Shown here: piece after piece, positions 38,214-47,093 of the stretch
Layout of the letters: every line of letters begins with the position of its first letter
Position numbering within the stretch: position 1 is the stretch's first letter
NCBI RefSeq assembly: GCF_900188335.1
Contig: NZ_FZOY01000003.1
Coordinates: 62,001-126,000, forward strand
DNA: 64,000 nt
Direction of reading: 5' to 3'
From: Tropicimonas sediminicola
Lineage (GTDB): Bacteria; Pseudomonadota; Alphaproteobacteria; Rhodobacterales; Rhodobacteraceae
Notes under the pieces: model-generated
The model's database searches: none
What the model was told of the DNA's origin: nothing
The model's input: the letters and a program-made list of their open reading frames with translations, nothing else
Program-made: the position numbers and the translations under genes

Positions 38214-38792
38214 ATGACAGACCGCACAGAGCCCGACCCACTGGCAGACCTGAAGGCCGACCATGAAGCCACCTCCAGGGACCGGAAGCTCGGCATCTGC
38301 CTGATCATCGGCCTCGCGGCCGTGGCCCTGTCCTCGCCGGTCCGGCTTTTCAACTTGGGGTTCGCGCCTCACAGCAAGCTGATTGCGGTTATTTGCCTTG
38401 TCGGCGGCATGGGCGCGGGCGCGCTGTTTCAGGCGCGCATAGGCCAGCCCGGTGCACTGCTGCAGACCATGCTGGTCTCGGTGCCGGTCTACATCGTCGG
38501 CAGCATGATCGCCGGCACATTGCTGCTTCCTGTCATCGGAACCCTGGCCGCGCCGGTGGTGACCGGCGGTGCCTGGATGGAACTGGCCTGCCATGCCCTC
38601 GGGGCCTCCTGCCGAAGCCCCGACCCGTTCGCCACCGCAGTCCTGATGCTAACCCTCCTGCAGCCTGTCTCCGTCCCGGTCCATTTCGCGGCCCTCCGCC
38701 TGCGGCGGCGCGAAGCCCATAGCCTCGCCCGGCTGGAGCGCGCCCGGGCCGAGGCGACGCCCGCCGATGCCGAAGCGCACCACGGCCGTTGA
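38214..38792 (+). CDS. Small multi-TM membrane protein, paralogue 3 of 4
   Basis: 192 residues. A charged N terminus (MTDRTEPDPLADLKADHEAT) is followed by about four hydrophobic segments. The family-like element FQARIGQPGALLQTMLVSV follows the second segment, and a strongly basic tail starts VHFAALRLRRREAH. The overall layout (soluble head, TM1, TM2, GxPG loop, TM3, TM4, basic tail) matches the other three paralogues although identity is low. Same strand, 273 bases after paralogue 2. Confidence 0.75.
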   Translation: MTDRTEPDPLADLKADHEATSRDRKLGICLIIGLAAVALSSPVRLFNLGFAPHSKLIAVICLVGGMGAGALFQARIGQPGALLQTMLVSVPVYIVGSMIAGTLLLPVIGTLAAPVVTGGAWMELACHALGASCRSPDPFATAVLMLTLLQPVSVPVHFAALRLRRREAHSLARLERARAEATPADAEAHHGR

Positions 38793-38887
38793 CTGCGCGC
38801 CGCGGCCTTTCCTTGGCCCCCGTTTCCGGGCAAGTTGACCCTGGGGACGCCCGCCGGGCGCAAGAACGAACAAGGGGCAGTGATCGC

Positions 38888-39373
38888 ATGACCGATACCT
38901 CGAAACCTGGACGCGCACCGCGGCTGGTGGTGGCGCAGATGATGGCCGTGATCTCGGGGCTGCTGGTGCTGGCCTTCATCTTCCAGGACCGCGCCGCCAT
39001 GGCCGACGCCCAGCCCGGGCTCGCCGGCGCGATCACCTTCCAGCTGGTCGCCCAGGCGCTGGGCGGGTTCATCGTCGGCTGGATCCTTGCGGGGCTGTTC
39101 GGGCGTCCGGGCCTGACAGGCTGGATGCTGTCGCTCGCGATCGGCGTGCTGGCCACCGTGCTCGCCGGCCTGCTCGGCGGGATCATCAAGAGCGTGCCGA
39201 AATTCCTGGCCGAAGGCTTTGAACTCGGCGAGGTCGTGACCGTCGCCGCCAGCGCGCTGGCCGGGCCGCTGGCCTTCGACCGCAACCCGATGCTGGCCGT
39301 CATCTGGGTCGGTCTGTTGCTGCTGACCCACATCGTCGCGGCGCGCCATCGCGGCCAGACAAGCACGACCTGA
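38888..39373 (+). CDS. Small multi-TM membrane protein, paralogue 4 of 4
   Basis: 161 residues with four hydrophobic segments. The clearest form of the shared loop is ILAGLFGRPGLTGWMLSLA after the second segment, then TVLAGLLGGIIKSVPKFLAEG and a final span AVIWVGLLLLTHIVAARH. AAGGGGCAG precedes the ATG; an upstream in-frame ATG at 38789 lacks one. It ends 46 bases before the convergent J-domain gene. Function unknown. Confidence 0.78.
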   Translation: MTDTSKPGRAPRLVVAQMMAVISGLLVLAFIFQDRAAMADAQPGLAGAITFQLVAQALGGFIVGWILAGLFGRPGLTGWMLSLAIGVLATVLAGLLGGIIKSVPKFLAEGFELGEVVTVAASALAGPLAFDRNPMLAVIWVGLLLLTHIVAARHRGQTSTT

Positions 39374-39419
39374 ACCGCCGGCCACGGCTGGCCGCCGTGT
39401 CCTCCCGAAGCGGGCGGGC

Positions 39420-40049
39420 TCACTTGAAGTTGCGGCTGTCCTTGATCTGGTCCCAGGCCCAGACGACCTCCTGCAGGCGCTCCTCGTCGGAACGGTCGCC
39501 GCCGTTCATGTCCGGGTGCAGCACCTTGATCAGCGCCTTGTAGGACTTGCGCACCTCGGCCTTGGTCCAGGTGTCCTTGGCGTCGAGGATCTCCAGCGCC
39601 CGCCGCTCCGTGGGCGGCAGCCGACGCCCGGCGCTGCCGCTCGACTTGCCGGGATTGCGGGTGGCGTTCTCGCCCAGCACCTGATGTGCGTCATCGACCC
39701 CGAGCCGCGCCCAGGCCCGCTCCTCGGCGGACTGCCGGAACGGCTTGGTCTCGCGGCCCCAGACCTTGTCCTTGTCGATCTGCTCCTGGAATTCCTCCTC
39801 GGTCGTGCCGTCGAAGAAGTTCCACTTCAGGTTGTACTCGCGCACGTGGTCCTTGCAGAACCAGTAATAGTCATCCAGCGAATCCGGCGATTTCGGCGCC
39901 CGGTACTGGCCAGCCTCCTCACAGCCCGGATGCTCGCACTGCCGTCTCGATGTCTCGAAGGCGCCGGACATCCCCCGCTTGCCGCGCGACCGCTTCTGCT
40001 TGTCGCTCTTGACGCGAATGTCGAAGCCAAAAGGATCTGGTTTCGCCAT
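39420..40049 (-). CDS. J-domain protein with N-terminal Cys/His cluster
   Basis: 209 residues. The C-terminal J domain (about 150-205) contains the HPD tripeptide in IKVLHPDMNGGDRSDEERL, so it should stimulate a DnaK-type ATPase. The N-terminal half carries C-x4-C ... C-x2-H (CEHPGCEE ... WFCKDHV), a likely zinc site, and EYNLKWNFFDG. This gene type is commonly seen near cobS in Rhodobacterales; there is no proven link to cobalamin synthesis. It is divergent from the BolA gene with 110 bases between starts. Confidence 0.88.
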   Translation of the reverse strand: MAKPDPFGFDIRVKSDKQKRSRGKRGMSGAFETSRRQCEHPGCEEAGQYRAPKSPDSLDDYYWFCKDHVREYNLKWNFFDGTTEEEFQEQIDKDKVWGRETKPFRQSAEERAWARLGVDDAHQVLGENATRNPGKSSGSAGRRLPPTERRALEILDAKDTWTKAEVRKSYKALIKVLHPDMNGGDRSDEERLQEVVWAWDQIKDSRNFK

Positions 40050-40159
40050 GGGGACTGCTCCTTTCTCGAAACACCTGCGCTCGGCCCGGAGTTCTTTCCG
40101 ACTCGGACGCAGGAGTTTAATCTCTCCGATGGGGCTTCGAACAGGGGGAAATCCGAAAA

Positions 40160-40417
40160 ATGACCGTAGCCGATGAAATCGCCGAGCGGCTCACCGCCGC
40201 CTTCTCGCCGCGCGAACTGCAGGTGGTGGACGACAGCGAGAAACACAGGGGCCACGCGGGCTACCAGGAAGGCGGCGAGAGCCACTTCAACGTCCGCATC
40301 GCCGCCGACAGCTTTGCCGACATGTCCCGGCTGGCCCGGCACCGCGCGGTCCATGCCGCGCTCGGGCCGGAGCTGATCGGGCGCATCCACGCGCTGGCGC
40401 TGGATATCAGCGCCTGA
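40160..40417 (+). CDS. BolA family protein
   Basis: 85-residue small alpha/beta protein. Family features: IAERLTAAFSPRELQVVDDS, then EGGESHFNVRI and the helix-turn region SRLARHRAVHAAL (invariant His), closing IHALALDI. BolA proteins pair with monothiol glutaredoxins in Fe-S handling or act as regulators. No glutaredoxin gene is present in the window. Confidence 0.93.
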   Translation: MTVADEIAERLTAAFSPRELQVVDDSEKHRGHAGYQEGGESHFNVRIAADSFADMSRLARHRAVHAALGPELIGRIHALALDISA

Positions 40418-40424
40418 ACGGGGG

Positions 40425-40907
40425 CTACTGCGCGGCCACGCTGCCGTCGTCGTCGTCGCTGCCGCGCGCGGGGCCGAGCTTCGGCGCCGCGCCGGCGGGC
40501 GGCGTGCCGCGGTAGGCGCTGAGCGCCGCAGCCGCGGCGGCCGCCGCCTCGGTCGCCTGCTGCGTCGCGGGGGCCGCGGGTGCAGCAGGGGCCGCGGGCG
40601 CCGGGGCAGCGGCAGGCGCCGGCGCGCGCGGCGCGGGCTCCCAGGATTGCGCGGCCGCCTCGCTGCGCGCGGCGCCGGTCTCGCGGCGGAACACCAGCAT
40701 GTTCTGGTAGGCGGTCGTCGAACCCGTCAGGCCCGAGCGTTCCTCGCAGGGCAGGGTGTCTGCGCGCAGGTATTCCCACCCGGAAGCGCCCAGCTCGTTC
40801 ATCAGGGTCTCGAGCGCGAGCGCAAAGCGCCCCTGCGTGCCCTTGGTTCCCTTGCCCTTCAGCCCCTTCACGGGCGCAGGCACCACCTTGTATTCGTAGA
40901 TCGGCAT
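40425..40907 (-). CDS. DUF4177 domain protein with Ala/Pro-rich tail
   Basis: 160 residues. The first 75 match the DUF4177 pattern (MPIYEYKVVPAP, LMNELGASGWEYLRADTLP, then MLVFRRE). The rest is a low-complexity Ala/Pro stretch ending in an acidic DDDD and GSVAAQ. Function unknown. The ATG at 40907 gives the standard MPIYEYKVV start. Convergent with bolA, seven bases apart. Confidence 0.85.
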   Translation of the reverse strand: MPIYEYKVVPAPVKGLKGKGTKGTQGRFALALETLMNELGASGWEYLRADTLPCEERSGLTGSTTAYQNMLVFRRETGAARSEAAAQSWEPAPRAPAPAAAPAPAAPAAPAAPATQQATEAAAAAAAALSAYRGTPPAGAAPKLGPARGSDDDDGSVAAQ

Positions 40908-41170
40908 CGGTTCGTCCCCGCAATCCGCTTGTTGCAGCCCGTTCCTTAACCGATTCGTCCGGCGGCGTCCAAAGCTCGCCGCTCGGCCCTGAGCGCCCCC
41001 GTGCCGACGCGATTCAACCTCCGGGTGAAAAACCCGAAACATGACTCATTCATTAGGTCATGCGCGAAGAATCGCCTAGTCTGTCGCGAGCCGGCCAGCA
41101 TTTTCAGCCGTGCCGGATGGAATTTAGCGCGCAGTCACATGTGCACAATTTGACTTGGGGGTATGAATTC

Positions 41171-43408
41171 ATGGTCAAGATGACCCTTTCTCCGGCCTAT
41201 GCCGTCGAAGGCACCAACCAATACACAGACCTGGTGTTCACGGCGACGCTCGTCAGGGCCGTGGATTACAATGTCACGGTCTACTACCGGACGATCTTCG
41301 ACGGCTCCGCGGTCGTCACGGATCTGTACCGGGATTACGACGGGTCGTTCACCATTCTCGCGGGCTCGACGTCTGCAACGATCACGCTGGACACGTCCTA
41401 TTACGACGATGTGAACGAGCGCGACGAGACCTTCACGCTGGAACTCTTCAACCCGACCTCCGGCGTCACGTTCCAGCACAATCAACCTATCCTGAGGTCG
41501 CCGGGCATCATCCAGGATGACGACGGCGACCCGAACCTCTCCTTCGTCGTCACGGATCCGATCATCGAGGAGGGCAACAGCGGCGAACGCTTTGCCGTGT
41601 TCGAGGTCTGGCTCTCGCGGCCTGCCTCGAAAGACCTCACGTTCGACTACACCACCGTGGACGGCTCGGCCCTTGCCGGCTCCGATTACGTCAAGACGGC
41701 GGGGACGCTCGACTTCAAGACGGGTCAGGAGGTCGCCTACGTCCGGGTTGCGATCAAGGGTGACAAGTTACTCGAAGGTTCGGAGGACTTCAGCCTTCAG
41801 GTGGTTCCGCCGAAAGGCGAAGGCTTTTCAAAGACGGACTCGGTTGGCGTTGCGCGCATCCTGGACGACGACGCCTCCAACGGCCCTGTCGTGTCCATTC
41901 AGGATGCCTACGCGATCGAAGGCACGAACAAGTACACCCCCCTACGGTTCACGCTCGTCCTCTCCGAGGCCGCGGAAGAAGACCTCAGCGTCTACTACCG
42001 GACGAACACCAGCGGTACGGCGTTGGACAGCGATCTCTACCGTGCGTCTACTGGGCAGGTGACGTTCAGGGCTGGCCAGACCTCTGCGGAAATTGAGCTT
42101 TCGACGTCATATTACGACGACGTGAGCGAGGACGATGAAGTCTTCTTCGTGGAGCTCTACAACCCGTCGGCCGGCCTCGAGCTTGCGGGCGGGGTGCCCG
42201 TGCTGTCGGCCGCCGGCTATATCCTTGACGACGACGGGACGGGCTCCAAGGCCGCTCTGGCCGCGGCGCCGGTCAGCATCGCCGAGAACGCGGCCGACGA
42301 CAGCAAGACGGTCAGTTCCGTCTCGATCAAGCTGAGCCGTCCGCTGGACGCGGCGCAGGTCTTTTCGGTCAAGGCCGTCAACGGCACGGCCTTCGAAGGT
42401 CGCGACTTCAAGCTGCTGCAGGACACGGTCCGCTTTGCGCCCGGCCAGACGGAGGCCGGCGTCAAGGTCAAGATCCTCGGGGACTTCCGGCAGGAGAAGC
42501 TGGAGACCTTCGAACTGGCCTTCAAGCACAAGTTCGGCGCCGATTTCTCCGGCTCCATCCTCAACCAGACGGTGAGCATCGTCGATACCGTCGCCTTTAC
42601 CGCCGGGGCCGAATCCCTGCGCCTGACGAACTTCGACGACAACGTCAAAACGCTCGGTGGCGGAGACGAGATCTTCGGTCTCAAGGGCAACGACAGGATC
42701 GACGGCGGCTCCGGGCGGGACATTCTCGACGGCGGGGCCGGCAATGATATCCTGATCGGTGGCGGCGAGGCCGACAGTCTCTTTGGCGGCAAGGGGAACG
42801 ACATTCTCCGCGGCGGCAAGGGCGGCGACAAGCTCTACGGCGACGGTGGCAATGACACCGCCGACTACACCGGCGCCTCCGGTCCGGTGCGGGCCAGCCT
42901 CTCGAAGCCCGGGACGAACCGAGGGGAGGCCTCCGGCGACAGCTATCGCGGCATCGAGAACCTGACAGGCTCGTCCAACGACGATTTCCTGACCGGCAAC
43001 GGCGGCAACAACGTGATCAAGGGCGGCAATGGGGGAGACTCGATCTCCGGTGCCGGCGGCCGCGACTGGCTCTACGGCCAGAAGGGGCACGACAAGCTGT
43101 TCGGTGGCAAGGGCAACGATGTGCTCGCGGGCGCCGAAGGCAACGACCGGATGACCGGCAACGGCGGCGCGGACACCTTCATCTTCGACGGTGGCAAGGA
43201 TGTGATTCTCGACTTCCAGGATGGGGTGGACACCGTGCGACTGGACTCGGATCTCTGGACCGGATCCTACTCGGTGCAGCGCGTGATCGATCGCTACGGC
43301 TTCGACTACGGCAAGGAGGTCGCCCTCGAGTTCTCGGGCGGCAATTCGCTGACCTTCAAGGGCGTCGCGAAGCTCGACACGCTGGTCGACAACATCGAGA
43401 TCGTCTGA
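41171..43408 (+). CDS. Secreted Calx-beta/RTX repeat protein
   Basis: 745-residue calcium-binding protein, probably exported by a type I secretion system as it has no Sec signal. It has four Calx-beta modules (about residues 2-118, 119-236, 237-356, 357-476), each ending in an Asp-rich turn such as QDDDG or LDDDA. They are followed by about fifteen nonapeptide RTX repeats of GGxGxDxLx form (about 493-677; e.g. GGAGNDILI, GGKGNDILR) and an uncleaved C-terminal signal-like region (DGVDTVRLDSDLWTGS ... LVDNIEIV). Modules 1 and 3 are close copies, as are the designs of 2 and 4. No transporter genes lie nearby. The start ATG at 41171 follows TGGGGG; an upstream frame start is less likely. Confidence 0.88.
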   Translation: MVKMTLSPAYAVEGTNQYTDLVFTATLVRAVDYNVTVYYRTIFDGSAVVTDLYRDYDGSFTILAGSTSATITLDTSYYDDVNERDETFTLELFNPTSGVTFQHNQPILRSPGIIQDDDGDPNLSFVVTDPIIEEGNSGERFAVFEVWLSRPASKDLTFDYTTVDGSALAGSDYVKTAGTLDFKTGQEVAYVRVAIKGDKLLEGSEDFSLQVVPPKGEGFSKTDSVGVARILDDDASNGPVVSIQDAYAIEGTNKYTPLRFTLVLSEAAEEDLSVYYRTNTSGTALDSDLYRASTGQVTFRAGQTSAEIELSTSYYDDVSEDDEVFFVELYNPSAGLELAGGVPVLSAAGYILDDDGTGSKAALAAAPVSIAENAADDSKTVSSVSIKLSRPLDAAQVFSVKAVNGTAFEGRDFKLLQDTVRFAPGQTEAGVKVKILGDFRQEKLETFELAFKHKFGADFSGSILNQTVSIVDTVAFTAGAESLRLTNFDDNVKTLGGGDEIFGLKGNDRIDGGSGRDILDGGAGNDILIGGGEADSLFGGKGNDILRGGKGGDKLYGDGGNDTADYTGASGPVRASLSKPGTNRGEASGDSYRGIENLTGSSNDDFLTGNGGNNVIKGGNGGDSISGAGGRDWLYGQKGHDKLFGGKGNDVLAGAEGNDRMTGNGGADTFIFDGGKDVILDFQDGVDTVRLDSDLWTGSYSVQRVIDRYGFDYGKEVALEFSGGNSLTFKGVAKLDTLVDNIEIV

Positions 43409-43429
43409 CCCCGGCGGCCCGGAATCGCG

Positions 43430-43460
43430 ACGGCCGGCTCTTTGGAGCCGGCCGTTTGCG
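43430..43460 (+). terminator. Terminator hairpin after the RTX gene
   Basis: Perfect 11-base stem ACGGCCGGCTC / GAGCCGGCCGT with TTTG loop, followed by TTGCGTTT, 21 bases after the stop. Confidence 0.85.
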
Positions 43461-43473
43461 TTTCATCCCGGGT

Positions 43474-43582
43474 TTCGGTCGTTTCCCTGTTGAAAACGAC
43501 CGAACGCGCCGATTTGAGGTATCATGGTACAGTTCCGGTCGTTCGCGAAACGACCGGAACGCCAGGTCGAAACGACCGGAAC
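43474..43582. repeat. Cluster of inverted repeats built on CGGTCGTTT / AAACGACCG
   Basis: IR1 43474-43504: TTCGGTCGTTT / AAACGACCGAA (11-base stem). IR2 43532-43560: GTTCCGGTCGTT / AACGACCGGAAC (12-base stem, five-base loop). A third right arm AACGACCGGAAC is at 43571-43582, itself part of a GGTCG-AAA-CGACC hairpin. Placed between the RTX terminator and the convergent gatB stop. Confidence 0.85.
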
Positions 43583-43586
43583 GGGC

Positions 43587-45101
43587 TCAGCCGAGCTTCT
43601 TGGCGACGATCTCGTTGACGGCCTTCGGGTTGGCCTTGCCGCCCGTCGCCTTCATCACCTGGCCCACGAACCAGCCCGCAAGCTTCGGATTTTCCTTGGC
43701 TTTTGCGACCTGATCGGGATTGGCCTCGATGATCTCGTCCACGACCTTCTCGATCGCACCCGTGTCCGTGACCTGCTTCATGCCTCTTTCTTCAACGATT
43801 TCAGCAGGTTCTCCGCCTTCGCTGAAGACGATCTCGAACAGGTCCTTGGCGATCTTGCCCGAGATGTCGCCCTTTGTGATCAGGTCGATGATCCCGCCCA
43901 ATTGTGCAGCAGAAACAGGGCTTTGCGTGATATCAAGGTCGTCCTTCTTCAGCCGTCCGAACAGTTCGTTGATCACCCAGTTCGCCGCCAGCTTCCCGTC
44001 ACGCCCTTGCGCCACTTCCTCGAAATAGGCCGCGGCCTCGGACTCCGCGGTCAGCACCGAGGCATCGTATTCGGTCATGCCGAAGTCATTGACAAAGCGA
44101 GCCTTTTTCTCATCCGGAAGCTCCGGAAGGCTGGCCGCGATGTCGTCCACCCAGGCCTGTTCGATCTCCAGCGGCAGCAGGTCCGGGCAGGGGAAGTAGC
44201 GGTAGTCATGCGCCTCTTCCTTGCTCCGCATCGACCGCGTCTCGCCCTTGTCCGGATCGTAAAGCCGCGTCTCCTGGTCGACCTTGCCGCCGTCCTCGAT
44301 GATCGAGATCTGGCGTTTCGCTTCGTATTCAATGGCTTGCTGGATGAAGCGCATGGAGTTCATGTTCTTGATCTCGCAGCGCGTACCAAGGTGCCCGAAG
44401 TCCCCGGTCTCCCGGTATTTCTCGTAATCCCCCGGCCGGCACACCGAGACGTTCACGTCCGCCCGAAGGTTGCCGTTCTGCATGTTGCCGTCGCAGGTTC
44501 CCAGGTAGCGCAGGATCTGCCGCAGCTTGACCACGTAGGCCGCGGCTTCCTCAGGACCCCGGATGTCGGGGCGCGAGACGATTTCCATCAGCGCCACGCC
44601 GGTCCGGTTGAGGTCGACGAAGGACATGTTCGGGTCCATGTCGTGGATCGATTTGCCAGCATCCTGTTCGAGGTGGATACGTTCGATCCGGACAAGCCGG
44701 GCCACGCCAGGTCCCATGTCCACCAGCACCTCGCCCTCACCCACAATCGGATGATAAAGCTGGGAAATCTGGTATCCCTGCGGCAGGTCCGGGTAGAAAT
44801 AGTTCTTCCGGTCAAAGGCGGAGAAAAGATTGATTTCTGCTTTCAGCCCGAGGCCGGTCCGCACCGCCTGGGCGACGCAGAACTCGTTGATCACCGGCAG
44901 CATCCCGGGCATGCCCGCGTCGATGAAGGCGACGTTGGAGTTCGGCTCCGAGCCGAATTTCGTCGAGGCGCCGGAGAACAGCTTTGCCTTGGACGAGACC
45001 TGCGCATGGACCTCCATCCCGATCACCAGTTCCCAGTCTTCCCGCGCGCCCGAGATGACCTTGGGTTTCGGGGCTTCGTAGGTGAGGTCGAGCATAGGCA
45101 T
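43587..45101 (-). CDS. gatB: GatB, Asp/Glu-tRNA(Asn/Gln) amidotransferase subunit B
   Basis: tRNA-binding subunit of GatCAB, which converts mischarged Glu-tRNA(Gln) or Asp-tRNA(Asn). 504 residues: cradle domain with [38 protein letters not shown] and [19 protein letters not shown]; helical and YqeY-like tail ending [11 protein letters not shown]. The ATG at 45101 or one two codons later (MLDLTYEAP) could be used. gatA and gatC are not in the window. Confidence 0.97.
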   Translation of the reverse strand: MPMLDLTYEAPKPKVISGAREDWELVIGMEVHAQVSSKAKLFSGASTKFGSEPNSNVAFIDAGMPGMLPVINEFCVAQAVRTGLGLKAEINLFSAFDRKNYFYPDLPQGYQISQLYHPIVGEGEVLVDMGPGVARLVRIERIHLEQDAGKSIHDMDPNMSFVDLNRTGVALMEIVSRPDIRGPEEAAAYVVKLRQILRYLGTCDGNMQNGNLRADVNVSVCRPGDYEKYRETGDFGHLGTRCEIKNMNSMRFIQQAIEYEAKRQISIIEDGGKVDQETRLYDPDKGETRSMRSKEEAHDYRYFPCPDLLPLEIEQAWVDDIAASLPELPDEKKARFVNDFGMTEYDASVLTAESEAAAYFEEVAQGRDGKLAANWVINELFGRLKKDDLDITQSPVSAAQLGGIIDLITKGDISGKIAKDLFEIVFSEGGEPAEIVEERGMKQVTDTGAIEKVVDEIIEANPDQVAKAKENPKLAGWFVGQVMKATGGKANPKAVNEIVAKKLG

Positions 45102-45340
45102 GTCCCTTCGGCTGATCGCATCCGGGTTTAGTGCAGGCCCGGGCGAGGGGCAAGACGCGGCGCGGCCGGTGAAGGGCTGCCAGGGCGGTCATCCCGCCGT
45201 CGAGATAAATTGTCCGCGTTTTCCATGCCGCGGATCCATCATTCGTCCTCCTTTTGCCGCCATTGCCTTGAGGATCGAAGGCGGCAACGGGACGTGTCTG
45301 GTAAGGGGGACGCAGTGGCGACGGAAAGGGCAGGCGCAGG

Positions 45341-46093
45341 ATGACGGGGCGAGAGGAGTGCTTCTCTGCCGCCGAGTTCGGTCTGGTGCCCGGGCTGCCG
45401 CCGGAGGAATTGCGCCGGGTGTATCACCGCCTCGTGCGCCGGTTTCACCCCGATCTTGGCGGTCCGGCCGACTGCCTTGCTCAGATCAATGCCGCCTACG
45501 ACGCGATCTGTCGTGGGTTTCCACCCGCGCAATCCGCGGTGGTGCCCCGGCCGCCGCGCCGCTGGCCGGTTGCCATTTGCCGGCTGGGGCACGACCTGCG
45601 CAAAAGGATGGCTGTGACTGCACTGCTGGCGCTTGATGACTGGTTGATGGCGCGACATGGGCTGCCGCGATCCCCGTTCCTGCGGCAAATGGCTTGCCGT
45701 TCCGGGGTGTTCAGGCCCGTCGAACGGCCCGGGCTGCTGTTGCTGCGCGGGGTGTCGCTCTGGAGCGAGGCGCTGGTGCTGCATCATGACGGCGCGATCC
45801 GGGCAGGGCCGAACATCCTGATCCTGCCAGGCCTACGCGCCGGTGATGGCGGACGGCCCGAGCCCGATGGCTCTCTGCACGCCATCCTGCGCAGCGTGCC
45901 GCGGCCGTCCCGCGTGATCGAGTTCCCGGCGGAGGATGCGCGGCGATATGGCCTTGAGATGCGGTTCGACGACCGGGTGCTGCCGGTCCGGTTGCGGTTT
46001 GCCGGGCGGGGAGAGGATGCGGGCGCGGCGCTCTGCGCGGCGGCCGGAGCGCGCTATCGCGGGCTGTTTCAGGCAAGCGATTGTCCTCGATAG
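45341..46093 (+). CDS. J-domain-containing hypothetical protein
   Basis: 250 residues. The N-terminal 55 residues form a short J domain (LPPEELRRVYHRLVRRFHPD then LAQINAAYDAI) with the HPD intact. The rest has no recognised domain: RHGLPRSPFLRQM, LILPGLRAGDGG and a strand-rich C terminus. Probably a co-chaperone with a private client-binding region. It is 239 bases from the divergent gatB start and overlaps no neighbour. Confidence 0.8.
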   Translation: MTGREECFSAAEFGLVPGLPPEELRRVYHRLVRRFHPDLGGPADCLAQINAAYDAICRGFPPAQSAVVPRPPRRWPVAICRLGHDLRKRMAVTALLALDDWLMARHGLPRSPFLRQMACRSGVFRPVERPGLLLLRGVSLWSEALVLHHDGAIRAGPNILILPGLRAGDGGRPEPDGSLHAILRSVPRPSRVIEFPAEDARRYGLEMRFDDRVLPVRLRFAGRGEDAGAALCAAAGARYRGLFQASDCPR

Positions 46094-46248
46094 GTGAACA
46101 ATGTTCGGAGGGTGCGGTGGCTCTGACTCGGGCCGCGCGCAAAAGATTGCCGATTTTCGCCCTTCCGGCGCGAGAGGGTTGCCACACGGATCTTATCCGG
46201 CAACAAATTCGCCGTCGGGCCGGACCCGATGCTGACAGAGCTTCCAAG

Positions 46249-46935
46249 ATGCCGACCCGTTTCGCCTTTCTGAAGGCTGCGCTTTTCGCATTGCCATTTG
46301 CCCTCTCCGCCTGTGCGACGCCAAACGACGCCAAGATGGAGGAAACCGAGGCAACCGCTTCCACCAAGTCGACGCTTTCGACCAAGTCGCCCCGCATGCG
46401 GTGGGATCATCGGCCGGAAGCGACCAAGTGGACCACCTCCGCCCTGACCGCGCTGCGGACGCATGGCGCGGTGCTGCCCTCCATGGTGCCGGCCGACATC
46501 GAGACCTGGTGCCCGGGCTACGTGACCGCGAGCCAGGAAGACCGCGAGGCCTTCTGGGTCGGGCTGATCTCGGCGCTGGCCAAGCACGAGAGCACATGGA
46601 ACCCGTCCGCCGTTGGCGGTGGCGGGCTCTGGTTCGGGCTGGTGCAGATCGCCCCGCCGACGGCCCGCGGATATGGCTGCAAGGCAAACAGCGGCTCGGC
46701 CCTCAAGAACGGCGCCGACAACGTGAGCTGCGCAATCCGGATCATGGCCCACACGGTGCCGCGCGATGGCGTGGTCAGCCAGGGGATGCGTGGCGTCGCG
46801 GCGGATTGGGGCCCGTTCCACTCCGCGGCCAAGCGCGCCGACATGATCGCCTGGACCCGTGCCCAGCCCTTCTGCGAGGCGAAGCCGCAGACGATTCGGG
46901 CGCAAATGCTCGACCGACTCAAGAAGGACGGCTGA
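46249..46935 (+). CDS. Lytic transglycosylase-like lipoprotein (SLT domain)
   Basis: 228-residue lipoprotein. Signal MPTRFAFLKAALFALPFAL with lipobox LSAC (Cys22), a short disordered linker rich in Thr/Ser/Lys, then an SLT fold: ISALAKHESTWNPSAVGGG with the catalytic Glu, GLVQIAPPTARGYGC, and paired Cys residues. It should cleave peptidoglycan strands in the periplasm. A frame extending upstream lacks the signal peptide at its start, so ATG 46249 is chosen. Confidence 0.9.
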   Translation: MPTRFAFLKAALFALPFALSACATPNDAKMEETEATASTKSTLSTKSPRMRWDHRPEATKWTTSALTALRTHGAVLPSMVPADIETWCPGYVTASQEDREAFWVGLISALAKHESTWNPSAVGGGGLWFGLVQIAPPTARGYGCKANSGSALKNGADNVSCAIRIMAHTVPRDGVVSQGMRGVAADWGPFHSAAKRADMIAWTRAQPFCEAKPQTIRAQMLDRLKKDG

Positions 46936-46982
46936 TCGGCCCCCGGCCGGTTGCCGGATTTCAGGACTGAATGGCGCCGCTG

Positions 46983-47050
46983 GCCGGAAAATTTCCGGCG
47001 GCGGCGTTGTTGTTTCGGCTGTCTGGCGGAGAATCCTCCTGATTCCGGAA
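46983..47050 (+). promoter_or_regulatory. Palindromes upstream of the Lrp-type regulator
   Basis: GCCGGAAA-A-TTTCCGGC (46983-46999) and TTCCGGAA (47043-47050) share the TTCCGG core, about 55 bases apart centre to centre, in an A/T-richer gap just before the regulator start. Candidate operators; the first may also act as a terminator of the preceding gene. Confidence 0.45.
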
Positions 47051-47093
47051 TTTTGCTTGATAAGTGGCGGTTTCATCCTGCAATTTGCTGGCC

